A DNA stretch of 64,000 bases from Haemaphysalis longicornis (taxonomy: Eukaryota > Arthropoda > Arachnida > Ixodida > Ixodidae): the NCBI GenBank assembly GCA_013339765.2, contig CM023454.1, positions 134,433,399 through 134,497,398 on the forward strand, read 5' to 3'. Below, piece by piece: positions 55,020 through 64,000 of this stretch; position 1 is the stretch's first letter, and each line of letters opens with the position of its first letter. Under the pieces are notes generated by a model. It was given only the letters and a program-made list of their open reading frames with translations, did not search any database and was not told where the DNA came from. A program made the position numbers and the translations under genes.

Positions 55020-56550
55020 CCGGCGCTACCGTAAGAACAACGGAACAAATTATTGGCGTTGCTGCGCCGCTATTGCGAATGTTTTTTGTCAAGCAAAAAA
55101 CTACGGAAGACACCTCTAGCGAAGCACCAAAAAATTCGACGCATTTCCCCGAGGGGAAGAATGTGAAAGTGCGAATGCACGAGTTGAATTTGCGCGGTTC
55201 GGTAATGTTCGCGAAAGAGAGATCACACACACACGCAACTACAAAGAAAGAAAGATGCATTTATTCACAGACACCTATTTGTGTTGTCGTTGTACTTGAT
55301 TGCTAGAGCGGATCTCAGCTTTGAAATTTCGTGTCAGTATTCCTTTAAGCAGGTGCATTACCCCTTCTCACGCCCGATTCTTGGCCAATTCCCCACGTGG
55401 GTATGTGCCATGTGAGCGGCCAGGCAGCGCGCGCCCATCTCCCCCCCGTTGCCAAGGAAGACGAGGAGATTCCTGGCCAATCCCCCACGTGGGTATGTGC
55501 CATGTCAGCGGCCAGGCTGCGCGCGCCCATCTCCACGTGTGCGGACATCGCCGGTGGACGCAGGTTCAGGGTCGCTTAAGAAGTGCATTGCACTTAATAA
55601 TCACAGAAGATGGAGCCCGACCTACCTGACAGTCACCGTACCGCGGGAAGCCATCAGGACTCAAGTCGACGACATGCTCAGCGACGACATTATACAGCCA
55701 TCGCAGAGCCCCTGGGCTGCGCCGGTCGTACTGGTGAAGAAGAAAGATGCCCATTAGGATTTTGCGTTGACTACCGGCGACTGAACAAAATCACCAAAAA
55801 GGAGGTATACCCCTGCCCCGAATCGACGACGCCCTCGACCACCTGTGCTATGCGACGTATTTCTCATCGATGAACCTGAAGACCAACTACTGGCAATTTG
55901 AAGTGGACGAGAGAGACCGAGAGAAGACCGCATTTCTAACCCCGGATGGCCTATACGAGTTCAAGGTGATGCCTTTCGGGGTGTGCACAGCACCAGCGAC
56001 GTTTCGAAGAGTCATAGACACTGTGCTAGCTGGCCTTAAGTGGCACACCTCCCTCGTACATCTCGACGGCGTAGTGGTATTCGCCCGGACTTTCGACGAA
56101 CACCTTGCTAGGTTGGAGTCGGTACTCGAGGCCATTCGTAGGTCGGGGTTAACGCTGAAGCCTGAAAAGTGTAGTTTCGCATACGAGGAACTCAAGTTCT
56201 TGAGCCACGTCGTCAATGCCGCGGGAGTCCTACCTGACCCGGCAAAAACTTCAGCCATTGCGAACTTCCCAAGGCCGAAAAACAAGAAGGGCTTGCGAAG
56301 ATTTGTCGGGTTGTGCGCATACTACGGGCGCTTCGTCGCGAACTTCGCACGCATTGAAAAGCCACTCACGTGCTTGACGAAAGATAGCACCCCTTTCAGC
56401 TGGGAAAACGACCAAGAGAAAGCATTCTACGAGCTGCAAAAACGCCTGCAAAGCCCGCCGGTGCTCGCTCATTTCGACGAAAACGCCGAAAGGGAAATGC
56501 ACACGGACGCAAGTGATACAGGCTTGGGTGCCGTTATTGTCCAAAAGCAA
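55020..56550 (+). pseudogene. Gypsy reverse transcriptase, split and mutated
   Basis: The upstream part (LALLRRYCECF, 55055-55127) is separated from the rest by the MITE-like insertion. RT resumes near 55596 with ITEDGARP, then DDIIQPSQSPWAAPVVLVKK, stop, FCVDYRRLNKITKKEVYP, then from 55870 MNLKTNYWQFEVDERDREKT and DGLYEFKVMPFGVCTAPATF. The catalytic box, YLDD in relatives, is HLDG (56059-56070), so one catalytic Asp is lost. The tail ELKFLSHVVNAAGV and KKGLRRFVGLCAYYGRF is well preserved. RNase H starts at HTDASDTGLGAVI near 56500. Confidence 0.9.
55128..55595. mobile_element. MITE-like GC-rich element, copy B, in Gypsy pol
   Basis: Interrupts the RT frame between the LAKH-like and IITEDG codons. 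It has AAGTGCGAATGCAC at 55167-55180 and AAGTGCATTGCACTT at 55581-55595, as in copy A (16.3-16.8 kb). Inside is a 92-bp direct duplication (from 55376 and 55468), each copy with CCACGTGGG, GTATGTGCCATGT and GCGCGCGCC. No coding capacity and no long target-site duplication visible. Confidence 0.7.
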
Positions 56551-56900
56551 ACCGTTGCGAAAAGGTAATCGCCTATGCCAGCTGTGGTCTGTCGAAACAG
56601 GAGAAAAACTACTCTGCTTATGAGAACGTGTGCCTGGCTATTACATGGGCGATTTCAAAATTTCGCCCATACGTGTATGGAAGACCATTCAAGGTTTTTA
56701 CAGACCACCACGCGATGTGTTGGCTCGCCAATTTGAAGGACCCCTCTGGCCGTCTTGGGCGGTAGAGCTTGCGCCTGCAGGAGTTCGACGTTACAGTCGT
56801 CTATAAATCCGGCATGAAACACTCCGACGCCGACTGCCTGTCCCGTGCCCCCGTCGACCCACCACCACAAGACTCTGAGGAAGACAGCGCGTTTTTTGGA
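56500..56900 (+). pseudogene. Gypsy RNase H
   Basis: HTDASDTGLGAVIVQKQ at 56500, a frameshift at about 56550-56570, then IAYASCGLSKQEKNYSAYEN, FRPYVYGRPFKVFTDHHAMC, NLKDPSGRLGR, stop, LRLQEFDVTVVYKSG and HSDADCLSRAPVD. The acidic residues of the TDAS, YEN and TDH blocks are visible, but the frame is interrupted twice. Confidence 0.85.
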
Positions 56901-57960
56901 ATCGTGACGGAGAGCGACCTAGCCGCCCAGGAGCGTGCCGACCCCGACTTACGCGTCATAACCTACTACCTCGAGGGATGTAACGTTGCTGTTCCTAGGA
57001 CCTTCAAACGCAGATTAACAGCATTCAGCCTGAGAACTTCCGCCCTCGTGACGAAGAATTTCAGCCCCGGAACAAGCGCAAATTACCCTCTTGTGATCCC
57101 CGCGGACCTTCGTGACGAAATTTTGGAGGCGTGCCACGACGACCCGTCTTCTGGACATCTCAGCGCAGCTCACACTATTGAAAAAATCAAGCCGAAGTAC
57201 TACTGGCCTGGCCTTACCTCTGACGTCACCGACTACGTCCGGAGCTGCCGTGACTGCCAGCGACAAAAAACGCCGCCGATGAGACCCGCCGGACGTTTAC
57301 AGCCAATCGCCGTCCCATCGAGGCCCTTCCAACAGAATTGAATGGTCCTTCTGGGCCCGTTTCCTACGTCACGATCCGAGAACAAGTGTATTGTCGTAGC
57401 GACAGACTACATGACAAGCTACGCAGGGACGGCCGCTTTTCCGAGGGGGACTGCACAAGAAGTCGCGAAGTGCTTTATAACCAAGTTGTGCTGCGACATC
57501 AAGCCCTGTAGTCCTAATTACGGCCCACGGAACGGCCGTCACTGCTGAGCTGATGCAGGAAATCTTAGGCTACAGCAACACGTATCACCGAAGAACGACG
57601 GCGTACCACCCCCAAACGAACGGACTTACGGAACGTCTGAACAAGTTGATCGCGGATATGCCGCCCATGCACGTCGACGTTGAACATAATACTTGGGACG
57701 AAATCCTCTGGTATGTCACGTTTGCATACAACACAGAGACCCAGCACACTACGCAGATGACACCGTTCGAGCTTGTCTACGAAGACGGTCGACTACGATG
57801 CTGGACACCATGCTTTCACATGTAGAAGACGAGGACCTCAACGCCGACGTCCAAGATTACCTTCAATGTGCGGAGGAGGCCCACCAGCTCGCTCGGGTTC
57901 GTATAATGGACCAGCAGCTGGTGGATGCCAGGCGCTACAATTTACTGACGCCGTGACGCC
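56900..57960 (+). pseudogene. Gypsy integrase, broken
   Basis: Zinc finger: CHDDPSSGHLSAAHTIEK (His pair) and CRDCQRQK (Cys pair), followed by a stop after FQQN (57341). Core: VVATDYMTSYA keeps the first Asp. After a frame change ITAHGTAVTAELM replaces the usual ITDxGT block, so the second Asp is Ala (codon 57523-57525). TAYHPQTNGLTERLN keeps the Glu. The region to 57830 (WDEILWYVTFAYNTE, MTPFELVYE) is preserved; then frames diverge. Would insert the cDNA into the genome; inactive. Confidence 0.88.
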
Positions 57961-58240
57961 GAGTAACAACCAGGGGATCGTGTGTGGGTTTGCACTCCCA
58001 TCCGACGACGCGGACTCAGTGAGAAGCTTCGGCGATGGTATTTCGAACCCTACCAGATTCTACGACGTGTTGGCAACTTACCTACGAAGTGAACCCTGAT
58101 GGTGACTCCTGCACATCACGACGACGCACGCGGCCCGAAGTCGTCCACGTGGTTAACTTAATCCTTTCTACGGATGATGACGAACTTTTATTTTTATTTT
58201 CGGACTGTCGCTTATGTTAGCATCGGGTCGATGCACTCTT

Positions 58241-58247
58241 AGAGGGG
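58241..58247 (+). promoter_or_regulatory. Polypurine tract
   Basis: AGAGGGG immediately before the 3' LTR start TGATAATGCC; primes plus-strand DNA synthesis in LTR elements. Confidence 0.65.
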
Positions 58248-58669
58248 TGATAATGCCGCGATCATGCATTGGATTTGTTTGTTTGTGTTTTGCTTTGACC
58301 GCCCGGCTGCGCCGGTCTGTGTTATCTCTGTGCCAAGGGAAGCACGTGTTACATTCTTTCTTTCTGTGCCCAATGTGTTATCTGTTAGGGAGAGCATTCC
58401 AATCTAACGTGAACAGCCAAGAAAGACCTGCTTGGATCCACAATGTTATCGATGTGAATCGACGGTTCGAGAACCATGCGCGCCGAAAGATAAAAAGCCT
58501 GCAGAGCAGACGCCGGGGTATTCGATTCTGCGACGCTCGCCTACGCACGTCACTTTGCTAACTGCTGCTTCGCGGCCTGTGTACTTTTAGGTTATTAGGG
58601 GAGCGTAGGTTCGCTCCAATAAACGTGCTTTTCTATCAAGATGACTGCCTCATCTTTGACTCCGTGATA
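58248..58669 (+). repeat. 3' LTR of Gypsy
   Basis: About 422 bp starting TGATAATGCCGCG after the polypurine tract and ending GACTCCGTGATA. Contains CCAATAAACG near 58615. Differs from the 5' LTR by numerous substitutions and small indels. Confidence 0.88.
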
Positions 58670-61600
58670 ACATTGTAGACAATGGAGTCACTGCCCCAGG
58701 GTTAAAAAGAAGGTCCCCTTCACCCCGAGTAGTCCGACTGGTGCTAGCTACCAACCCCAAGTTAAGGAAACAAGAAATACCTCAACATAAATACCCGAGA
58801 AAGTGGTGGGGAAAGAGCCCCGCCGGTAGAACAGTGGTTATCGCAACAGATCGTATTTGTGGATGTTGTGGGTTCGGATTCCAACCAGCAGTCAATATTC
58901 ACCACTTTCTTGCTGACTGAAAAAATTGATCGGTTTCTATGACCTACCACGACCTCCCCTTAACTTTCTGAGCTTTACTTGACTACCAACCATTATTTTG
59001 TCCTATCTCACCCAGCCCCTTATTTCCCACTTTCTATGTCTCTACATGCTTAGCGAGGGCCTCTATTCTGGCAGACTTGGTGCCAAGGGTAGCTTAAGAG
59101 GTTTTAAAGCTGGTCGACCACTCTCGACAGGTCGTAGACAATTGAGTCAAGGCCCGGGGCTCAAAAGTAGGTCCCCTTCACCCCGAGTAGTCCGCGTGGT
59201 GCTGGCTACCACCCCGAAGTGTAAGAAACAAAAAAAAAACCTCAACATAAATACCAGAGAAAGTGGTGCGGAAACCACGCCGCCGGTAGCGTAGTGGTTA
59301 TCGCACCGCACCGTTATTGTGGATGTCACGATTTAGGATCCTACCCTGCGGGCATTTTTCACCACTTTCTTTCTGAATCAAAAAAATCTTTTTCTGTTTC
59401 TATGACCTACCACAACCTCCTCTTTGCTTTGCGACGTTTCCTTGACTGGCAAACCCTATTTTCTGTCTTATTTCACCGAGGCCCCAATTCCCTCTTTCTG
59501 ATTCGCTACATGCTTAGCGACGGCCTCTGTTCTGGTAGTCTTGGTGCAAAAGGTAGTTTAAGAGGGTTCAAAGCTTTTCGACCATTCTCAACCTGTCGTA
59601 CACAATCGAGTGATGTCCCGGAGGTAAAAAGAGGGTACCCGTCACTCCAAGTAGTCCGAGTGGTGCTGGCTACAACCCTGAAGTGCAGCAAACAAAACAA
59701 TACCTCAACATAAATACCTGATAATGTGGTGGGGAAATAGCCCGCCAGTAGCGCAGTGGTTTTCGCTCCAGATCGTAATTGTGGATGTCGTGTTTGGGAT
59801 CCCCCCCGCGGGCTTTTTTTCACCACTTTATTGCTAACCCAAAAATTTTTTTATCTGTTTCTATGATCTGTGAAGTACCACAACCTCCCCTTTGCTTTCC
59901 TAGCTTTTCTTGACTGCCAACCCCTATTTTCTCTCTTATTTCACGCAGCTCCATATCTCCCATTTTGTGACTCGCTACATGCTTAGCAAGGGCATCGGTT
60001 CTTTGAGATTAGGGGCAGAGGATAGCGCAAAAGGGTTCAAAGCTGGTCGACCACTCTCGACATGTCGTAGACAATCTAGTCACTGGCCGGGGTAAAAAGA
60101 AGGTCCCCTACACCCGAGTAGTCCGAGTGGTGCTGGCTACGAACCCCAAGTGCTGGAAACAAGAAATACCACAACACAAATACCCGAGAAAGTGGTCGGC
60201 AAACAGCCCTGCCAGTAGCGTTCTGGTTATCGCACGACACCCGTATTCTGGAGGTCGTAGGTTCGGATCCCACCCAGCGGGCATTTTTTTACCACTGCAA
60301 CCCTTATTTTGCAACCCTTATTTTCTGCAACCCTTATTTTCTGTCTTATTTCACCGCGCCCCTAAATGACCATTTTATGATTTGTGCATGTTTTGCGAGG
60401 GCCTCTGTTCCGGCAGTCTTCGTGCCAAAGGTAGCTTAAGAGGGTTCAAAGCTTGTCGACCATTCTCGACCTGTCGTACACAATCGAGTGATGGCCCGGG
60501 GTTAAAAAGAAGGTCCCCTTCACCCTCAGTAGTCCGAGTGGTGCTAGCTACCAACCCTAAGTGCAGGAAACAAGAAATACCTCAACCTAAATACCCGAGA
60601 AAGTGGTAGGGAAAGAGCCCCGCCGGTAGCCCAGTGGTTATCGCAACAGATCGTAATTGTGGATGTCGTGGGTTCGGATTCCACCCAGCAGGGAATTTTC
60701 ACCACTTTCTTGCTGACTCAAAAAATCATCTCTTTTATGACCTTCCAATACCTTCCCTTTACTTTCTTACCCTTTCTTGACTGCCAGCCCTTATTTTCTG
60801 TCTTATTTCTCCCAGCCCCTAATTTCCCATTTTCTGATTCGCTACATGCTAAGCGAGGGCCTCTGTTCTTGACACTTGGTGCCGAGGGTAGCTTAAGAAG
60901 TTTCAAAGCTGGTCGACTACTCCCGGCATGAAGTAGACGGTCGCGGCATGACCCGGGGGTAAAAAGAAGGTCCCCTTCCCCAGAGTAGTCCGAGTGGTGC
61001 TGGCTACCAACCCCAAGTGCTTGAAAAAAGAAATACCTCAACATAAATACCCGAGAAACTGGACGGGAAATAGCCCCGCCGGTAGCGCAGTGGTTATCGC
61101 TCCAGATCGTATTTGTGGATGTCTTGGGTTGGGATCCCACCCGGCGGGCGTTTTTCACCACTTCATGACTCAAAAAATTCTTTATCTGTTTCTATGAAAT
61201 ACCACAACCTCCCCTTTGCTTTCCGAGCTACTATTGACTGCGAACCTTTATTTCCGGTCTTATTTCACCCATGTCCTTATTTCCCATTTTCTGATTCGCT
61301 ACATGCTCATCGTGGGCCTCTGTTTCAGCAAACTTGGTGCCAAGGGTAGCTTAACATGGTTCAAAGCTGGTCGACCACTCTCAACATGTCGTAGAAACTG
61401 GAGTCACGGCCAGGGAGTTAAAAAGGTCCCCTTCATCCTTAGTATTCCGAGTGGTGCTGGCTACCAACCTCAAGTGCTTCAAAAAAGAAATACCTCAAGA
61501 TTAATACCCGAGAAAGTGGTACGAAAACAGCCCTGCCGGTAGTGTAGGGGTTATCGCACCGGACCTTTATTGTGGATGTCAAGGGTTAGGATCCCACCCG

Positions 61601-64000
61601 GCGGGCATTTTTCCGCCAGTTTCTTTGACTGAAAAAATTCTTTATCTCTTTCTATCGACTTGCTTTCCGAGCTTTTCTTGACCACCAACCCCTTTCGTAC
61701 TGTCTTATTTCACCCAGCCCCTTATTTCTCATTTTTTATTTCGCTACATGCTTTGCGAGGGCCTCTGTACTGGTAGACGTGGTACTAAGAGTAGCTTAAG
61801 ATGTTTCAAAGCTGGACGACCACTCTTAGCATGTCGTAGACACTCGAGTCACTGCCCGGGGGTTAAAAAGGTCCCCTTCACCATGAGTAGTCCTTGTTTT
61901 GCTGGCTACCAACCCAAAGTGCTTGAAAAAAGAAATACCTCCACATAAATACCCGAGGAAGTGTTGGAGATACAGCCCAAACAGTAGCGGAGTGGGTATC
62001 GGACCACACCATATTCTGGAGGTCGTGCGTTTGGATCCAACCCAGCCGGAATTTTCCCACCACTTTCTTTCTGACTCAAAAAATTCTTTATCAGTTTCTA
62101 TAATATACCACAACCTACCCTTTGCTTTCCTAGGTTTTCTTGACTACCAACCCTTATTTTGCATGTTATTTCACCGTGCCCCCTGATTCCCTGTGTCTGA
62201 TTCGCTACATGCCTAACGGGGTCTCTGTTTTGGCAGACTAGGTGCCCAAGATAGCTTAAGAGTTTTCGAAGCTGGTGGATCACCCTCAAGATGACGTAGC
62301 AACTCGAGTCACAGCCCGGGGGTTCCAAAGAAGGCCCCCTTCACCTCGAGTAGACGGAGGGTGGCTGGCTACTAACCCCAAGTGCTGGAAACAAGAAATA
62401 CCTCAATATAAATACCCCAGAAAGTGTTGGGGAAACAGCCCCGCAGGTAGCGCAGTGGTTATCGGGCCAGAGTGGTATTCAGGAGGTCATGGCTTCGGAT
62501 CCCAACTGGCGGGCATTTTTTCACAACTTCCCTTCTGACTCAAAAAATTCTTTATATGTTTATATGACCTACCACAACCTCCCCTTTGCTTTCTCAGGTT
62601 TCCTTTACTGCAACGCCTATTTTCTGTCTTATTTCACCGAGCCCCTAAATTCCCATTTTCTAATTTGTACATGCTCAGCGAGGGCCTCTGTTCCGGCAGT
62701 CTTGGTGCCAAAGGTAGATTAAGAGGGCTCAAAGCTTCTCGACCTTTTTCGACATGTCGTACACAATGTATCGACAGCCCGGAGGTAAAAAGAAGGTCCC
62801 TTTCACCCCGAGTAGTCCGAGTGGTGCTGGCTACCAACCCCAAATGCTTGAAAAAAGAAATACCGCAATATAAATACTCGAGAAAGCGGTTGGGAAACAG
62901 CCCCGCCTGTAGCGCAGTGCTTACCGCTCCAGATCGTAATTTTGGATGTCGTGGGTTCGGATCCCACCCGTCGGACATTTTTTCACTACTTTCTTTCAGA
63001 CTAAAAAAAAATTTATCGGTTTCTATACAATACCACAACCTCCCCTTTGCTTTCGGAGCTTTTCTTGACTGCCAACCCTTATTTTCTGTCTTTTTTTCAC
63101 GGAGTCCCTCATTTCCCATTTTCTGATTCGCTACATGCTTAGCGAGGGCGTCTGTTCTGGCAGAGTTGGTGGCAAATCTAGCTTAGGATGATTCAAAGCT
63201 GGTCGACCACTCTCAACATATCGTAGACACTCGAGTCACGGCCCGGGGGTTAAAAAGATCTTTTTCACAACGAGTAGTCCGAGTGCTGCTGGCTACCAAC
63301 CCAAAGTGCTTGACAAAAGAACTGCCTCAACATAAATACCCGAGAAAGTTTTGGAGAAACAGCCCCGCCAGTAACGCAGTGGTTATCGCACCACACCTTA
63401 TTCTGGAGGTCGTGGGTTTGCATCCCACGCGGCGGACATTTTTTCACCACTTTCTTTCTGACTCAAAAAATTATTTATCTGTTTCTATGACCTACCACAG
63501 CCTCCCCTCTGCTTTCCGAGGTTTTCTTGACTGCCAACCCTAATTTTCCGTCTTATTTCACCGAGTCCCCAATTTCCTGTTTCTGATTCGCTACATGCTT
63601 AGCGAGGCCTCTGTTCTGGCACATGAGGTGCCCAATGTAGCTTAAGAAATTTCAAAGCTGGTCGACCACTCTTAATATGTCGTAGCATTTCGACTCACGG
63701 CCCCTGGGTTAAAAAGAAGGTCTCCTTAACCCGTGCAGACCGAGTGGTGCTGGCTACTAGCCCAAAGTGCTAGGGTTAGTAGCCATCACCAGTCAGTAGT
63801 AGAAATACCTCAACCTAAATACCAAAGAAAGTTTTGGGGCAACAGACCTCCGGTAGCGCAGTACTTATCGCACCAGAGCTGTATTCTGGAGGTCGTGAAT
63901 TTGGATCCCACCCGGCGGGAATTTTTCACTACTTCCTTTCTCACTCAAAAATTATTAGTTTCTATGACCTACCACAACCTCCCCTTTGCTTTCCGAGGTA
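58670..64000 (+). repeat. tRNA-like satellite, right block
   Basis: Twelve monomers with A boxes near 58827, 59287, 59749, 60215, 60627, 61083, 61540, 61985, 62448, 62910, 63371 and 63854. The 60215-60627 step is short (412 bp) because one monomer has a deletion and small local repeats of CAACCCTTATTTT; the last step is long (483 bp) and contains an added GTTAGTAGCCATCACC-like piece. Anticodon-arm variants differ between monomers (CTGGAGGTCGT versus TGTGGATGTCGT types). The array continues past the right edge. Confidence 0.95.
61075..61155 (+). pseudogene. Representative tRNA-like cloverleaf of the satellite
   Basis: One of 20 such modules. CCCGCCGG (61075-61082) pairs with CCGGCGGG (61141-61148). 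D arm GCG/CGC (61085-61087 with 61098-61100) encloses the A box GGTAGCGCAGTGG. Anticodon-like arm CCAGA/TGTGG has four of five pairs and a 7-base loop. The T arm has four pairs; in sibling copies (for example near 62945 and 43390) it is a perfect GTGGG/CCCAC with a TTCGGAT or TTCGAAT loop that is a Pol III B box. No CCA and no standard U33 anticodon loop, so it is not a working tRNA. A TTTTT terminator-like run follows at once. Confidence 0.7.

Larger units (their letters stand above)
52254..58669 (+). mobile_element. Degenerate Ty3/Gypsy element with both LTRs
   Basis: Flanked by ACAT (52250-52253 and 58670-58673); removing it restores a continuous satellite monomer (CCCGACAT then TGTAGACAATGGAGTC). 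The order 5' LTR, primer-binding site, gag, protease, RT, RNase H, integrase, polypurine tract, 3' LTR is the Gypsy order. Many stops and frameshifts, loss of catalytic residues, a MITE-like insertion in pol and visible LTR divergence (about one difference per ten bases by eye) show an old, dead copy. No envelope gene. Confidence 0.92.

Noticed and set aside
42376..64000. Cluster of functional tRNA genes
   Set aside because: Stems carry mismatches in most copies, anticodon loops lack the usual U33 and a consistent anticodon, and the modules sit inside a 460-bp tandem repeat. tRNA-like only.

Overview
This window looks like a repeat-dense stretch of a hard-tick (ixodid, metastriate-like) genome. 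The inference rests on the mobile-element families: tick-type Ty3/Gypsy, CR1-like and RNase-H-bearing LINEs, Penelope-like elements and tRNA-related tandem repeats. Base composition, loss of reading frames and lack of compact genes are clearly eukaryotic. I recognise no host protein-coding gene in 64 kb; every coding segment I can identify belongs to a mobile element or its ruins.

Layout. (1) 1-7689: tandem 258-bp satellite, about 30 copies, ending at a 100-N assembly gap (7690-7789). (2) 8.4-16.0 kb: a dispersed/tandem repeat of about 130 bp, with one inverted copy at 8.4-8.55 kb and a direct tandem block at 15.0-16.0 kb. A full-length, apparently intact LINE (9543-15003) with a 13-bp target-site duplication is inserted in it. 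(3) 16.3-17.8 kb: a GC-rich MITE-like element with palindromic ends, a solo Gypsy LTR and an ACTCA-rich minisatellite. (4) 18.4-42.4 kb: a graveyard of decayed elements: two CR1-like LINE relics, a Penelope RT relic, two 5' fragments of a zinc-knuckle LINE, a minus-strand Gypsy pol with a possible 3' LTR, an old Gypsy split by a LINE, and Gypsy gag, protease and LTR fragments. Several stretches of 1-2.6 kb hold nothing I can name.

(5) 42.4-64.0 kb: a second satellite of about 460-bp monomers, 20 copies visible and running off the right edge. Each monomer carries a tRNA-like cloverleaf (A box, B box, 8-bp acceptor-like stem) followed by a T-run. Two large insertions interrupt it. One is a Penelope-like element (about 43.77-50.08 kb) that itself contains a 5'-truncated CR1-like LINE (44952-49574) inserted into its GIY-YIG coding region. 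The other is a Gypsy element with both LTRs (52254-58669), multiply inactivated, whose pol gene carries a second copy of the MITE-like element.

Insertion order can be read from the junctions: satellite first, then Penelope and Gypsy, then CR1 and the MITE. The only element that looks capable of activity is the LINE at 9.5-15.0 kb, with intact ORF1 and ORF2 overlapping as ATGA. The most unusual structure is the tandem array in which every monomer carries a tRNA-like, Pol III-type module. Family names come from motif recognition, not database searches, and boundaries given as approximate are so.
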